Shown here piece by piece: positions 6,161 through 13,539 of a stretch of DNA of 13,940 nt. The stretch is from the NCBI GenBank assembly GCA_028288775.1, contig JAQGHP010000077.1, positions 1-13,940 on the forward strand, in the 5' to 3' direction. The position numbers and the translations under genes are program-made. Position 1 is the stretch's first letter; every line of letters begins with the position of its first letter. The stretch comes from Phycisphaerales bacterium (GTDB lineage: Bacteria; Planctomycetota; Phycisphaerae; Tepidisphaerales; Tepidisphaeraceae). The notes beneath the pieces are model-generated. The model saw only the letters and a list, made by a program, of their open reading frames with translations. It was not told the DNA's origin and made no database searches.

Positions 6161-7354
6161 ATGAACACGCCACGCTTATTTCACGTCGTTTCAGCCTGCT
6201 GCATCATCGCATTGCTGACGGTCGGTTTGTTCGCCGCGGTGCCCGGCGCAGGCGCGGGCGATCCGAAATTCGCCGCCGTCCCCGAGCGGATGAAGGAGTT
6301 CATCGCGAAGCATGAAATCGCTGGCGCGGTGACGCTCGTGGCAAATCGCGAGAAAGTGCTGACGATCGACACGGTCGGGCAGGCGGACGTCGCCGGGGAT
6401 AGGCCGATGCAGGCCGACACGATGTTCTGGATCGCGTCCATGACCAAGCCGATCACCGGCACGGCGATCATGATGCTGCAAGAGGAAGGAAAGCTTTCGG
6501 TCGATGACCCCGTCGGCAAATACATTCCCGAACTGGGGGAGCTCAAGACCGCGGACGGGAAGGCGCATGTCATCACGCTCAAGCACCTGCTCACGCACAG
6601 CTCGGGCATGCCCGACTTGAGCAACGACGAAGCGAAGACCGCCCACACGCTGGCCGATTTGGTGCCGTTCTCGGCGAAGAAAACGCTGCAGTTTGAGCCG
6701 GGGTCGCAGTGGCGGTATTGCCAGTCGGGGATCAACACGCTGGGCCGGGTGATCGAGGTGACGTCGGGACAGTCGTACCCGGAGTTTTTACAGACGCGGC
6801 TGTTTACCCCGCTGGGCATGAAGGACACGACGTTCTATCCGACAAAGGAACAAGTGGCCCGCCTGGTAAAATCGTACAAACTTGCGGACGGCAAACTCGA
6901 GGCGGTGCCTACGCCGTTCCTTGCCGGGCATGATCCGTCCCTCCACGACTACTACCCCGCCGCCAACGGCGGACTCTTTTCCACCGCCTCCGATTACGGC
7001 ACTTTCCTCCGCATGGTCCTCAATCAGGGGACACTCAACGGCAAGCAGTACCTGAAGCCCGAGTCGGTCAAGCAGATGACCACCGTGCAAAGCGGCGACC
7101 TGAAGACCGGCTTCACCCCCGGCAACGGCTGGGGCCTGGGATGGTGCGTAGTGCGCGAGCCGCAGGGCGTTTCGCAAGCCCTCTCCCCCGGCTCCTGTGG
7201 CCACGGCGGCGCGTACGGTACGCAGGCGTGGATCGATCCCGTGAAGGGCGTCGCGTATGTGCTGATGGTGCAGCGCGCGAATTTCCCCAACTCTGATGCC
7301 TCCGACGTGCGCAAGGCTTTCCAGGACGCCGCGGCGGCGGCGCTGGCGAAATAA
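6161..7354 (+). CDS. Secreted serine hydrolase, beta-lactamase (class C) family
   Basis: A 397-residue protein with a signal peptide (hydrophobic core about 9-28, cleavage likely near residue 32). The fold is that of class C beta-lactamases, DD-peptidases and EstB-type esterases. Ser93-Met-Thr-Lys96 is the SxxK nucleophile motif. Tyr186-Cys-Gln takes the YxN position, with Gln instead of Asn. HGGAYGT (348-354) replaces the KTG motif. LKHLLTHSSGMP and PAANGGLFSTASDYGTFLRM are further family markers. The Gln and the HGG form are common in non-lactamase members, so esterase, amidase or D-amino-peptidase activity is more likely than resistance; the substrate is unknown. No clear ribosome binding site precedes ATG 6161. 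Its stop is 15 nt from the convergent DUF4159 gene. Confidence 0.87.
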   Translation: MNTPRLFHVVSACCIIALLTVGLFAAVPGAGAGDPKFAAVPERMKEFIAKHEIAGAVTLVANREKVLTIDTVGQADVAGDRPMQADTMFWIASMTKPITGTAIMMLQEEGKLSVDDPVGKYIPELGELKTADGKAHVITLKHLLTHSSGMPDLSNDEAKTAHTLADLVPFSAKKTLQFEPGSQWRYCQSGINTLGRVIEVTSGQSYPEFLQTRLFTPLGMKDTTFYPTKEQVARLVKSYKLADGKLEAVPTPFLAGHDPSLHDYYPAANGGLFSTASDYGTFLRMVLNQGTLNGKQYLKPESVKQMTTVQSGDLKTGFTPGNGWGLGWCVVREPQGVSQALSPGSCGHGGAYGTQAWIDPVKGVAYVLMVQRANFPNSDASDVRKAFQDAAAAALAK

Positions 7355-7369
7355 GCGAGCCACAAGATC

Positions 7370-8536
7370 TTATTTTCTGAACTGCTTCGTCGCTTCGAGA
7401 TAGTGGACGGCGGAGTACCACACGACGTTCATTCCCAGGCGCATGGCCTGGGTGACGATGGCGGGGGGCTGGCCGCCGTGGCCGGTTTTCCAGGCGTCGT
7501 TGAGGTTGCCGGGGTAGTAGAAGACGCCCCAGCGGCCGTCGAACTTCATCCCGCGGGCGCGGGAGCCGTCATGGTGCCAGAGCGGCGGCGCGCCGCCGGG
7601 GAAGCGGAAGGGCTGGGAGAAGATCGGGTCGTCGTTGGAGATGTCCAACAGCTCGCGCTCGGGGAAGACTTTCGCGATGAAGGAGCGGAATGCCCGGCCC
7701 CACTCCTCGCTGCCGGCGTCGGCGAAAATCATGCCGCCGTCGAGGACGTACTGGCGGAGGATGCGCACGTCCTCGCTGGAGAGGTTGATCGCCGGGCCGG
7801 TGCCGGTGAAGTAGACGAAGGGGGGCGCGAGGCCTTTCTTGAAGCTTCGCAAAGTGGCGACGGGGATCGCTTCGGAATGGTCGGCGGTTTTGAGGTGGCT
7901 GACGCGGTGAAGCTCTTCCAGGAAATTGAGATCGGCGCGGGATTCGTTGTCCATCCCGTCGTTCCAGCCCGGGTCGTCGTACTGGAGTCGGCGGAAGTGG
8001 AGCATGCCGTCGGCCGAGCCACCGCCAAATCCGCCGCCCGATCCCGGCCCGCTGCCGAATCCGCCCGAGCCTTCTCCCGCGAAGCCCCCGGCGTTGGCCG
8101 CGTCCGCGTCCGCGGGGTTCGCGACGTACTGGTTCTCCGTCACCTCCGCGACGTCCGTGGCGATATGCGAATCGTCGATCGAGGGAAAGTAAAGCGAGAT
8201 GGCCGAGTTGGACCGGCCAAAGTGTTTCTTGCGGCGAGGGGGCTGCTTGGCCTGCTTCATGAGCTTCACGACCGCGACCTTCTTGCTGACCGCCCCGTCC
8301 GCGCCGCCACCGCCTCCCCCTCCGCCCCCGCCGGGAATCGGGTCCGCCATGGAACAGCCGCGTGCGATGAAGAACGTCGAGCCGACGATCACCAGCACGT
8401 GCGCCAGCACGCTCCAGCCGATGCTCGTGTACCACACGGGGTCGTGCGTGCGCATCAAGCGGCGTGCAGTTTCCTGCGGATCGCTCAGCGATTGATGAGC
8501 CGGCGCGGGCGGGGTTGGAGTGGCGGGAATTTTCAT
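7370..8536 (-). CDS. DUF4159 protein with TonB-like N-terminal anchor
   Basis: A 388-residue protein. A single membrane helix (about 37-58) contains Ser42-Val-Leu-Ala-His46, the S-x3-H spacing by which TonB contacts ExbB/ExbD. It is followed by a run of about ten glycines (69-78), a basic segment (85-105), a conserved-looking linker NSAISLYFPSIDD, then a second Gly-rich spacer (149-178). Residues about 184-385 form a DUF4159 domain, marked by PFVYFTGTGPAINLSSED, RQYVLDGGMIFADAGS and the later FSQPFRFPGG and YYPGNLNDAW. DUF4159 has an amidotransferase-like fold but no known enzymatic activity. It is the last gene of the exb cluster, 113 nt after its neighbour across a REPIN-like repeat. No good ribosome binding site precedes the ATG. 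A role as ExbBD-driven transducer is inferred. Confidence 0.83.
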   Translation of the reverse strand: MKIPATPTPPAPAHQSLSDPQETARRLMRTHDPVWYTSIGWSVLAHVLVIVGSTFFIARGCSMADPIPGGGGGGGGGGADGAVSKKVAVVKLMKQAKQPPRRKKHFGRSNSAISLYFPSIDDSHIATDVAEVTENQYVANPADADAANAGGFAGEGSGGFGSGPGSGGGFGGGSADGMLHFRRLQYDDPGWNDGMDNESRADLNFLEELHRVSHLKTADHSEAIPVATLRSFKKGLAPPFVYFTGTGPAINLSSEDVRILRQYVLDGGMIFADAGSEEWGRAFRSFIAKVFPERELLDISNDDPIFSQPFRFPGGAPPLWHHDGSRARGMKFDGRWGVFYYPGNLNDAWKTGHGGQPPAIVTQAMRLGMNVVWYSAVHYLEATKQFRK

Positions 8537-8554
8537 TGGAAGGCGATCAGGTTT

Positions 8555-8609
8555 TTGTGGAGCAGGCTTTCAGCCTGCTTCCACGGCAGGCTGAAAGCCT
8601 GCACCACAA
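8555..8609. repeat. Paired inverted palindromes (REPIN-like doublet 4)
   Basis: Outer arms are TTGTGGAGC and GCACCACAA; the inner units GCAGGCTTTCAGCCTGC (8562-8578) and GCAGGCTGAAAGCCTGC (8586-8602) are perfect palindromic stems and reverse complements of each other. It sits between the small membrane protein gene and the DUF4159 gene, ending 19 nt upstream of the DUF4159 start on its coding strand. Confidence 0.85.
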
Positions 8610-8649
8610 TGGATCATCATCGGCTCGCGAGACGCCGGGCGATTTCACG

Positions 8650-9084
8650 CTACTTCAGCGAACTGTCATCGAGATTGAAGCCCTGGTGCTGCGGATCCTT
8701 CGGGATCTCGCCAGGCTTCGCCTTTTCGTTGAGCTTCTTCACCTCGGGATTGTTGGCCCGCTGCTCGAGCAGCGCCTTCTCATCGTCGGCGGGTGTCCCC
8801 GCCTTCGCCGGCTGCGGCGGGGCGACGGGGCTCTGTGCTGACGACGTCGAAGCCGGCACTACTTGCGCCGGCGGCTCGGGTGCAGCCGCGGCGGCCTGCG
8901 CGCGGGCCCCGGCGCCGGCGGGGTCGATCCAGTGGTCGCGGATGTACCCCAGCGACGTCGCCACCATCACCACCAGATGAATCACCAGCGCGACGCCCAC
9001 CCACGCCAGCGTTGGGCGGTTCGACGCGTCCGCGACCATCCGCTTGGCGGTCGTCGGCTTCAGGCTCTCAATGACTCGGGCCAT
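8650..9084 (-). CDS. Small single-pass membrane protein of the exb cluster (TonB/TolA-like layout)
   Basis: A 144-residue protein of no named family. It has a cytoplasmic basic N-terminus, one membrane helix (about 26-47, TLAWVGVALVIHLVVMVATS) with a central His36, then a low-complexity Ala/Pro-rich spacer (53-98) and a charged C-terminus ending FNLDDSSLK. This layout (anchor, His in the helix, Pro/Ala spacer) is like TonB or TolA without the folded C-terminal domain. It lies 23 nt after exbD and has GAGGAG correctly placed before ATG 9084. It may be a partner or linker of the ExbB/ExbD motor; this is inferred from position and architecture. Confidence 0.75.
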   Translation of the reverse strand: MARVIESLKPTTAKRMVADASNRPTLAWVGVALVIHLVVMVATSLGYIRDHWIDPAGAGARAQAAAAAPEPPAQVVPASTSSAQSPVAPPQPAKAGTPADDEKALLEQRANNPEVKKLNEKAKPGEIPKDPQHQGFNLDDSSLK

Positions 9085-9107
9085 GGCTTCTCCTCAAATT
9101 CAGGCAG

Positions 9108-9512
9108 CTACTTGATCTCATGAATGATCGAGATCACGCCGCCGGCGTTGGCGATCGCCTCGTAAATCGGGCGATAAGTCTTGTACTTGAGCATCTTGTC
9201 ACACTTGAACCGCACTTCGCAGTCCTTCGGGTCGGTCTTGCCGGCGAGGCGGTTGCGCAGCGTGCTCTCCAAGTCCGCGGGCGTGGGAAGCTGATCGTCG
9301 TCTATAAAAATCCGCGCCTGGCTGTCGAGCGTAACGGTGATCTGCGAGGCGGTCTGCGTCCCCTTGGGCAGCACCGGCAGCGGCACGGTCGTCCGGTCCT
9401 TCATGAAGGTCGCCGTGAGCATGAAGAAGAAAATGATGAGGAACGCGATGTCGGCCAGCGACACCATCTGCGTCTCCTTCACCGGCTCCATGCGTTTTCG
9501 GGCGATGTGCAT
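9108..9512 (-). CDS. exbD: ExbD/TolR-family biopolymer transport protein (second copy)
   Basis: A 134-residue protein with a short cytoplasmic N-terminus, one membrane helix (about 16-38, MVSLADIAFLIIFFFMLTAT) holding the family's proton-carrying Asp21, and a periplasmic domain (IFIDDDQLPTPADLESTL, then YRPIYEAIANAGG). ExbD dimerises inside an ExbB ring and couples proton flow to movement of a TonB-like partner. It begins 3 nt after the first exbD, with GAGGAGAA lying inside the end of that gene. It differs substantially from the first copy outside the helix, so the two may form a heterodimer. The periplasmic part has two Cys (Cys61-Cys type KDCEVRFKCDK) absent from the first copy. Confidence 0.92.
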   Translation of the reverse strand: MHIARKRMEPVKETQMVSLADIAFLIIFFFMLTATFMKDRTTVPLPVLPKGTQTASQITVTLDSQARIFIDDDQLPTPADLESTLRNRLAGKTDPKDCEVRFKCDKMLKYKTYRPIYEAIANAGGVISIIHEIK

Positions 9513-9515
9513 CGG

Positions 9516-9923
9516 CTACTTCTCCTCTTCCATGACCAAGATTCCGCCGGCCTTTTGGATCGCGTACATGATCTCCGTGTCGCGCTGGAACGTGAGGTCG
9601 TCGCGCCCTTGCACGATCACGGCGCGCTCCTGTTCGGTCTTGCGCCCCTTGAGCGCCTCGGCGATCCGCGGCTGAAGCTGCGCGAACGGGACCGGCTTGC
9701 CGTCGATCAAAACCTGCGTGTCCGTCGCCTGCACCGTGATCGTCTTGGGGGCCTGCTGGGCCTGCTGCTTGCCCGAAGCGCCGGGGATGTCGAGATTGAG
9801 CGCGTTGCTCACGGCGAATGTCGCGGCGACGAGGAAAAAAATAATGATCTGCCAGGCGATATCCGCCAGCGAGATAAACGGAATATGGGGCTCGGGCCGG
9901 TTACGCCGCTTGCCGATTTTCAT
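9516..9923 (-). CDS. exbD: ExbD/TolR-family biopolymer transport protein (first copy)
   Basis: A 135-residue ExbD/TolR protein: a basic N-terminus, one helix (about 15-38, FISLADIAWQIIIFFLVAAT) with Asp21 in the conserved position, and a periplasmic domain carrying VLIDGKPVPFAQLQPRI and a typical late segment IMYAIQKAGG. It is 16 nt downstream of exbB, with GGGAG 8 nt before its ATG. A Gln-rich linker (KQQAQQAP) follows the helix. Together with exbB and the second copy it forms a standard B-D-D motor unit. Confidence 0.92.
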   Translation of the reverse strand: MKIGKRRNRPEPHIPFISLADIAWQIIIFFLVAATFAVSNALNLDIPGASGKQQAQQAPKTITVQATDTQVLIDGKPVPFAQLQPRIAEALKGRKTEQERAVIVQGRDDLTFQRDTEIMYAIQKAGGILVMEEEK

Positions 9924-9939
9924 GGTCGCGCTCCCGGGC

Positions 9940-10674
9940 TTACGAAAGTTGGGCTGCCGTCGCAGGCGTGGCCGAGCGCGCGCCGCCGTTCGCGTCGATC
10001 GTGGCGCAGGTCTCGGCCTGCGGGCGGATGGCCGCGCTGGCCTGGGCGTAGAGGATGCGCTCGACGAGCGCCGTGCCCGCCGCCTGCACGCGCAGGACGA
10101 AACGGTTGACCCGGGTGGTGAAGTAGTTGAATTCGACCGTGGCGAGGGCCGCGACGATCAGGCCTCCGGCAGTGCAGTAAAGCGCCTCGCCGATGCCCCC
10201 GGCGACGGCGGACGCCGTCAGTGACCCGGCGGTCTTCATGTCGAGGAACGCCCGGATCATCCCCGTCACCGTGCCCAACATCCCGAGGATCGGCGCGAGC
10301 GACGCGACCGTGGCGAGGGTCGTCAGGTTGCGCTCCAGAAATTCGACGACGTATCCGCCGTGGTCTTCCATCGCGGCGACGATGCCTTCCTCGATCTCCT
10401 CGGGCTTCTTGCCGATGCGCTCCAGGAAGACGAGCTTACGGAGGCCGATCCCCAGTGTGTCGGCGATCGGCCCGCCCGTGGCGGTGCAAAGGTCGATTGC
10501 CTCCTGAAGGCTTCCCTGCTCGATGAGGGCGAAGAGCTTTCCCAGCAGGGCTTCGGAATCGACATTGGCCTTGCGGAGCGTGCGCCAGCGTTCAAGCGTG
10601 ACGCCCATGGCGATCACGGAGCAGGCGCCGATGATCCACAGCGCCCATCCGCCGCGGACGAAAATATCGATCAT
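9940..10674 (-). CDS. exbB: ExbB/TolQ/MotA-family proton channel protein
   Basis: A 244-residue inner-membrane protein with three helices (about 8-27, 118-142, 158-180). Conserved segments are LATVASLAPILGMLGTVTGM and GGIGEALYCTAGGLIVAALA, corresponding to APLLGLLGTVxGM and the GISEAL-T-xGLxVA region of ExbB/TolQ. It builds the pentameric stator around an ExbD dimer. GAAGGA lies 5 nt before ATG 10674. The start is about 400 nt after the upstream TPR gene, a gap filled with inverted repeats, so it may have its own promoter. The C-terminal tail after about 210 is Ala/Thr-rich with no recognised domain. Confidence 0.92.
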   Translation of the reverse strand: MIDIFVRGGWALWIIGACSVIAMGVTLERWRTLRKANVDSEALLGKLFALIEQGSLQEAIDLCTATGGPIADTLGIGLRKLVFLERIGKKPEEIEEGIVAAMEDHGGYVVEFLERNLTTLATVASLAPILGMLGTVTGMIRAFLDMKTAGSLTASAVAGGIGEALYCTAGGLIVAALATVEFNYFTTRVNRFVLRVQAAGTALVERILYAQASAAIRPQAETCATIDANGGARSATPATAAQLS

Positions 10675-10717
10675 GGGGATTCCTTCATTTACAAAACGAC
10701 GTTGCAGTTCGCGTTAC

Positions 10718-11048
10718 CCAGCCCCGGAGGGGCGAAAGACCTTAGCCCACGGCGCGAGCCGTGGGAAAAGATCGGCCAGAGGCGCATAGCCCCGGAGGGG
10801 CGTAAGAAGCTCTGGATCGACCGGTGCGTTGGTCACTCGGAACGCGTGCATTCGTGCGGCTCGGACCTGCGGTCCGACCGGGCCGACACGGCCCGGCTCT
10901 GAATACCTCTTGCCTGAACATGCCTTCCGGCCATCGGACACCGCTCGGGAATCGGGCGCTTCTTACGCCCCTCCGGGGCTGGTTGCTCCATGTTATTTCC
11001 CCACGGCTTGCGCCGTGGGCTAAGGTCTTACGCCCCTCCGGGGCTGGG
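10718..11048. repeat. Long inverted repeat of hairpin triplets (GCCCCGGAGGGGC / CCCACGGC family)
   Basis: The left arm (10718-10810) has GCCCCGGAGGGGC, then CCCACGGCGCGAGCCGTGGG, then GCCCCGGAGGGGC again. The right arm (10958-11048) has the reverse complement in the same order, with CTTACGCCCCTCCGGGGCTG twice and CCCACGGCTTGCGCCGTGGG between. The 147-nt centre holds two more hairpins: CGGACC-TGC-GGTCCG (10862-10876) and CCGGGCC-GACAC-GGCCCGG (10878-10896). It fills almost the whole gap between the TPR gene and exbB; apart from this I see nothing in the gap. Confidence 0.82.
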
Positions 11049-11073
11049 GACAAAACATCATGTCCGCTGTCGC

Positions 11074-13338
11074 TCACGGCGTCTTCGGTGGCGGGCCGCC
11101 CGCCTGGATCTTTTCGTCGATCGTCTTGAGGAACGAGCGGCCCTTTTCCGCGGACTTGGAGTTGGGGTACTCCGAGAGCAACTGCTCCACCTTCTGCTTG
11201 GCCATCGCGTAGTTCCCGCTGCGGTACGCGGCAATCACCCACTTCAAAAGCATTTTGTCCAGAAAGCTCGCGTCCGGGTAGTCCTGCGTCACTTGCTCCA
11301 TCAGCTCGATCGCGCGGGGGTAATCCTTGGCCGTGATGTAGTAGTTGGCGATCTTGTCCAGCGCCTCGCCGGCGAAGGGGGACGTGGGGTACTGGTCGGC
11401 GCACTGTTTGTACGCCTGCATCGCGCCGGTCAGGACCGGCGGCTTGTTGTAGCGCTCCCCGTCTGCGATTGCCAGCCGCTCGAGCACGACTCCCACCTCG
11501 TACTGCGCCTCGGCCTTGAGCTGTCTTTTGGGCAGCGCGATCACCGCGTAGAAAATTCCCAGCGCGTCCGCCGGGTTGTCGCTTTCCATGCGGGCCAGGC
11601 CGATCTTCAGCAGCGCCTTGTCCACCAGGCTGGAATCCGGGAACAATTCCGTCAGCGAGCGGCAGACTTCGATCGCCTCGCCCATCTTGTCCTGCACGAG
11701 CAGCAGGTCCCATTTCACACTGAATGCATCTTCTACAATCGAATGATCCAGGCTCGCCTTCAGGCTCGTCGCAATGACCGCTTCGACACGGTCGAGCCCT
11801 TCCGTCGCCTTCTCCGAGGCCTTGTTCGTCAGCCCGACGTCCTTGAACACCTGCCCGAGCTTCAGGAAAATTTTCGCCTCGATGAGGTCCTTGCGGGCCT
11901 TGAGATCGAGGGAATCAACCACGCGGTGCTCGACCTTCACGTCCTGAATTTGCCCGATCAACAGCCGGGCCTTGGCCGTGACGGTGCGCGATTCGCCCAT
12001 GATATTCGCCTCGTCCACGTACTCGATGACCACCTCGTCCCCCTTCATCACCGACAGCGTCTTGCCGTCGTGGGTGATTTGGGCGGCGTCGGAGACCACG
12101 TGTGGGACGATCTTGGCGGCGAAGACTCCGCCGTGCGATTCGAGCTCTGTCAGCGTGACGGTGATCTCGTCGTGCTTGGCGTATTCCTCTTTCTGATCGA
12201 GATCGATGCCCGTCTTATCGGTGGACGCCGCGGTGGGGGCGGATTTTTCGGCGGGGGCTTCGTCCTTCTCCACCTTGTATTGCGAATAGACCTTGGCTGT
12301 AAGCGTGTCGCGCTGGTCGGAGACGTCGCGGTCGAGGTCCTTGATCCGCAGGAAGCAGTCCTGGTCGCCGAAGACGCCCTTGGTGTATTCGCGGTACGCC
12401 CCGTCGGTAAATCCGACCGCGGCAGTGGAGACCATCTTCACCGTCGTTACGCGATGCACGTTCTGCTTGCCGGACTCGGTGTTCTTATCGATGTAATCGA
12501 CCGTGACACTATCCCCGCCGATGATTTGCAGCGTGCCGTCGCCGGGCTTGGGCGCGCCCAAGGCGGTGGGGAGCGAGCCGATGTAGTATTCGCCGCTGCG
12601 GCCCAGGGGCTCGAGGGAAATGGTTTCCTTGTCGCCGCTTTTGGCGGTGAGCAGCACCGAGATTTTCTCACTCGAGGCCCGCTGCACGACGAGATCCTTG
12701 TCGTAGATTTTCACGTACAGCCGCTGGCCCGCCTCGGCGAACTGCTCGCCCTTCGCGTCGGGATCGACGCTGGTGCCGACCATCTCCAGCGCCTCGACCG
12801 CCTTGGCCCAGCGGCCGAGTTTGAAGTGGCACTGGCCGATGTAGTAATAGCTCTCGTTGGCGAACACGCTCCAGGGGAACTCACTGGTCACGCGGCGCAG
12901 GGACATGAACGCCTTGTCATAGTTGCCCAGGTTGTAGAAGCAGATGCCGGTCTGGTAGAGGCCCTCGGCCTGCTGGTCGGGGTTCTCGGCGTCGGTCAGG
13001 TGCTCGAACTGCTTGATGGCCAGCTCATACGTGCCGCGCGAGGTGTAATATTTCCCGAGCGCCAGGTACGCCTTGAGCCGTGCCTTGGACTTGGGGAACA
13101 TCTGCGGCACGGACGCGATCATCTTCACCGCCCGCTCGTCCTGTTTCAGGTCGAGCAGTTCCATGCCCTTGTTGAGCATGTCGTTGGCCTTGAACTCGAG
13201 CCGAGATTCTTCGGTGTCCGCCTTGGGCGCGGCCGCGGGCACGGCGGGGGCCTGCTGCGCGAGCGACAGCGCGGGGCCGCCCGCAAAGACCGCCGCCATC
13301 GCGATGCGAACACAGCCAAATCGGAAAAGAGGGTTCAT
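11074..13338 (-). CDS. Secreted TPR protein with two inserted beta-sandwich-like repeats
   Basis: A 754-residue protein with a signal peptide (core about 11-26, cleavage near ALSLAQQ). Residues about 45-190 hold TPR-type helical repeats (AYLALGKYYTSRGTYELAIKQF, EGLYQTGICFYNLGNYDKAF, SYYYIGQCHFKLGRWAKAVE). Residues about 205-460 are beta-rich with two related units: ISLEPLGRSGEYYIGS-DGTLQIIGGDSVTVDYID and ITVTLTELESHGGVFAAKI-GKTLSVMKGDEVVIEYVD, the second preceded by DLDRDVSDQRDTLT. A low-complexity Lys/Glu/Ala insert lies at 355-388. Residues about 480-740 return to TPRs, ending YPNSKSAEKGRSFLKTI. It is probably periplasmic and upstream of exbB, so a partner of the motor, like the TPR proteins of Tol-Pal (CpoB). 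ATG 13338 follows GAGAAGGA. Exact function is unknown. Confidence 0.85.
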   Translation of the reverse strand: MNPLFRFGCVRIAMAAVFAGGPALSLAQQAPAVPAAAPKADTEESRLEFKANDMLNKGMELLDLKQDERAVKMIASVPQMFPKSKARLKAYLALGKYYTSRGTYELAIKQFEHLTDAENPDQQAEGLYQTGICFYNLGNYDKAFMSLRRVTSEFPWSVFANESYYYIGQCHFKLGRWAKAVEALEMVGTSVDPDAKGEQFAEAGQRLYVKIYDKDLVVQRASSEKISVLLTAKSGDKETISLEPLGRSGEYYIGSLPTALGAPKPGDGTLQIIGGDSVTVDYIDKNTESGKQNVHRVTTVKMVSTAAVGFTDGAYREYTKGVFGDQDCFLRIKDLDRDVSDQRDTLTAKVYSQYKVEKDEAPAEKSAPTAASTDKTGIDLDQKEEYAKHDEITVTLTELESHGGVFAAKIVPHVVSDAAQITHDGKTLSVMKGDEVVIEYVDEANIMGESRTVTAKARLLIGQIQDVKVEHRVVDSLDLKARKDLIEAKIFLKLGQVFKDVGLTNKASEKATEGLDRVEAVIATSLKASLDHSIVEDAFSVKWDLLLVQDKMGEAIEVCRSLTELFPDSSLVDKALLKIGLARMESDNPADALGIFYAVIALPKRQLKAEAQYEVGVVLERLAIADGERYNKPPVLTGAMQAYKQCADQYPTSPFAGEALDKIANYYITAKDYPRAIELMEQVTQDYPDASFLDKMLLKWVIAAYRSGNYAMAKQKVEQLLSEYPNSKSAEKGRSFLKTIDEKIQAGGPPPKTP

Positions 13339-13381
13339 GACAAATCCTTCTCGGGACGTTCAGCACGCGCGAAACATTCCT

Positions 13382-13490
13382 CGTGGCACGGGTTTTCAAC
13401 CCGTGCGGGCGGCGTTGAAATATCAGTCATCGCGTTTTCTCAATCTCTCGACTTCCGCGCCGCTCGCACGGGTTGGAAACCCGTGCCACA
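13382..13490. repeat. Paired inverted palindromes (REPIN-like doublet 5)
   Basis: The left unit (13382-13406) is CGTGGCACGGGTTTTCAACC then CGTGC; the right unit (13466-13490) is GCACGGGTTGGAAACCCGTG then CCACA, its near-perfect reverse complement. Each is a palindrome with a GTGG head. They are about 60 nt apart and lie between the two TPR genes, together with a few unassigned bases up to 13539. Confidence 0.85.
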
Positions 13491-13539
13491 AGGACATCAT
13501 TCGGATGCGCAATCGGCAGTCCCGAGGCCGTCGTAATGT

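Noticed and set aside
4984..6168. Minus-strand open frame opposite mnhD
   Set aside because: The product is Arg/His/Pro-rich with no domain, typical of antisense frames in GC-rich DNA; mnhD on the plus strand is unmistakable.
7403..8980. Long plus-strand open frame opposite the DUF4159 gene and small membrane protein gene
   Set aside because: It crosses two well-supported minus-strand genes and a repeat; no motif, no ribosome binding site. Codon bias supports the minus strand.
571..13490. CRISPR array
   Set aside because: The repeats are inverted pairs scattered over 13 kb with different inner sequences, not evenly spaced direct repeats, and no cas gene is present.
460..13515. The 13-mer GGATGCGCAATCG at both 460-472 and 13503-13515
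   Set aside because: One exact 13-nt match is expected by chance in a 14-kb window, and nothing else at the two places matches, so it is not evidence of attachment sites or element ends.
10990..13536. A very long plus-strand open frame opposite the 754-residue TPR gene
   Set aside because: It is the antisense shadow of a GC-rich gene. Its translation has Leu/Val/Gly/Arg/His-rich composition without domains, while the minus strand shows a signal peptide, TPRs and a good ribosome binding site.
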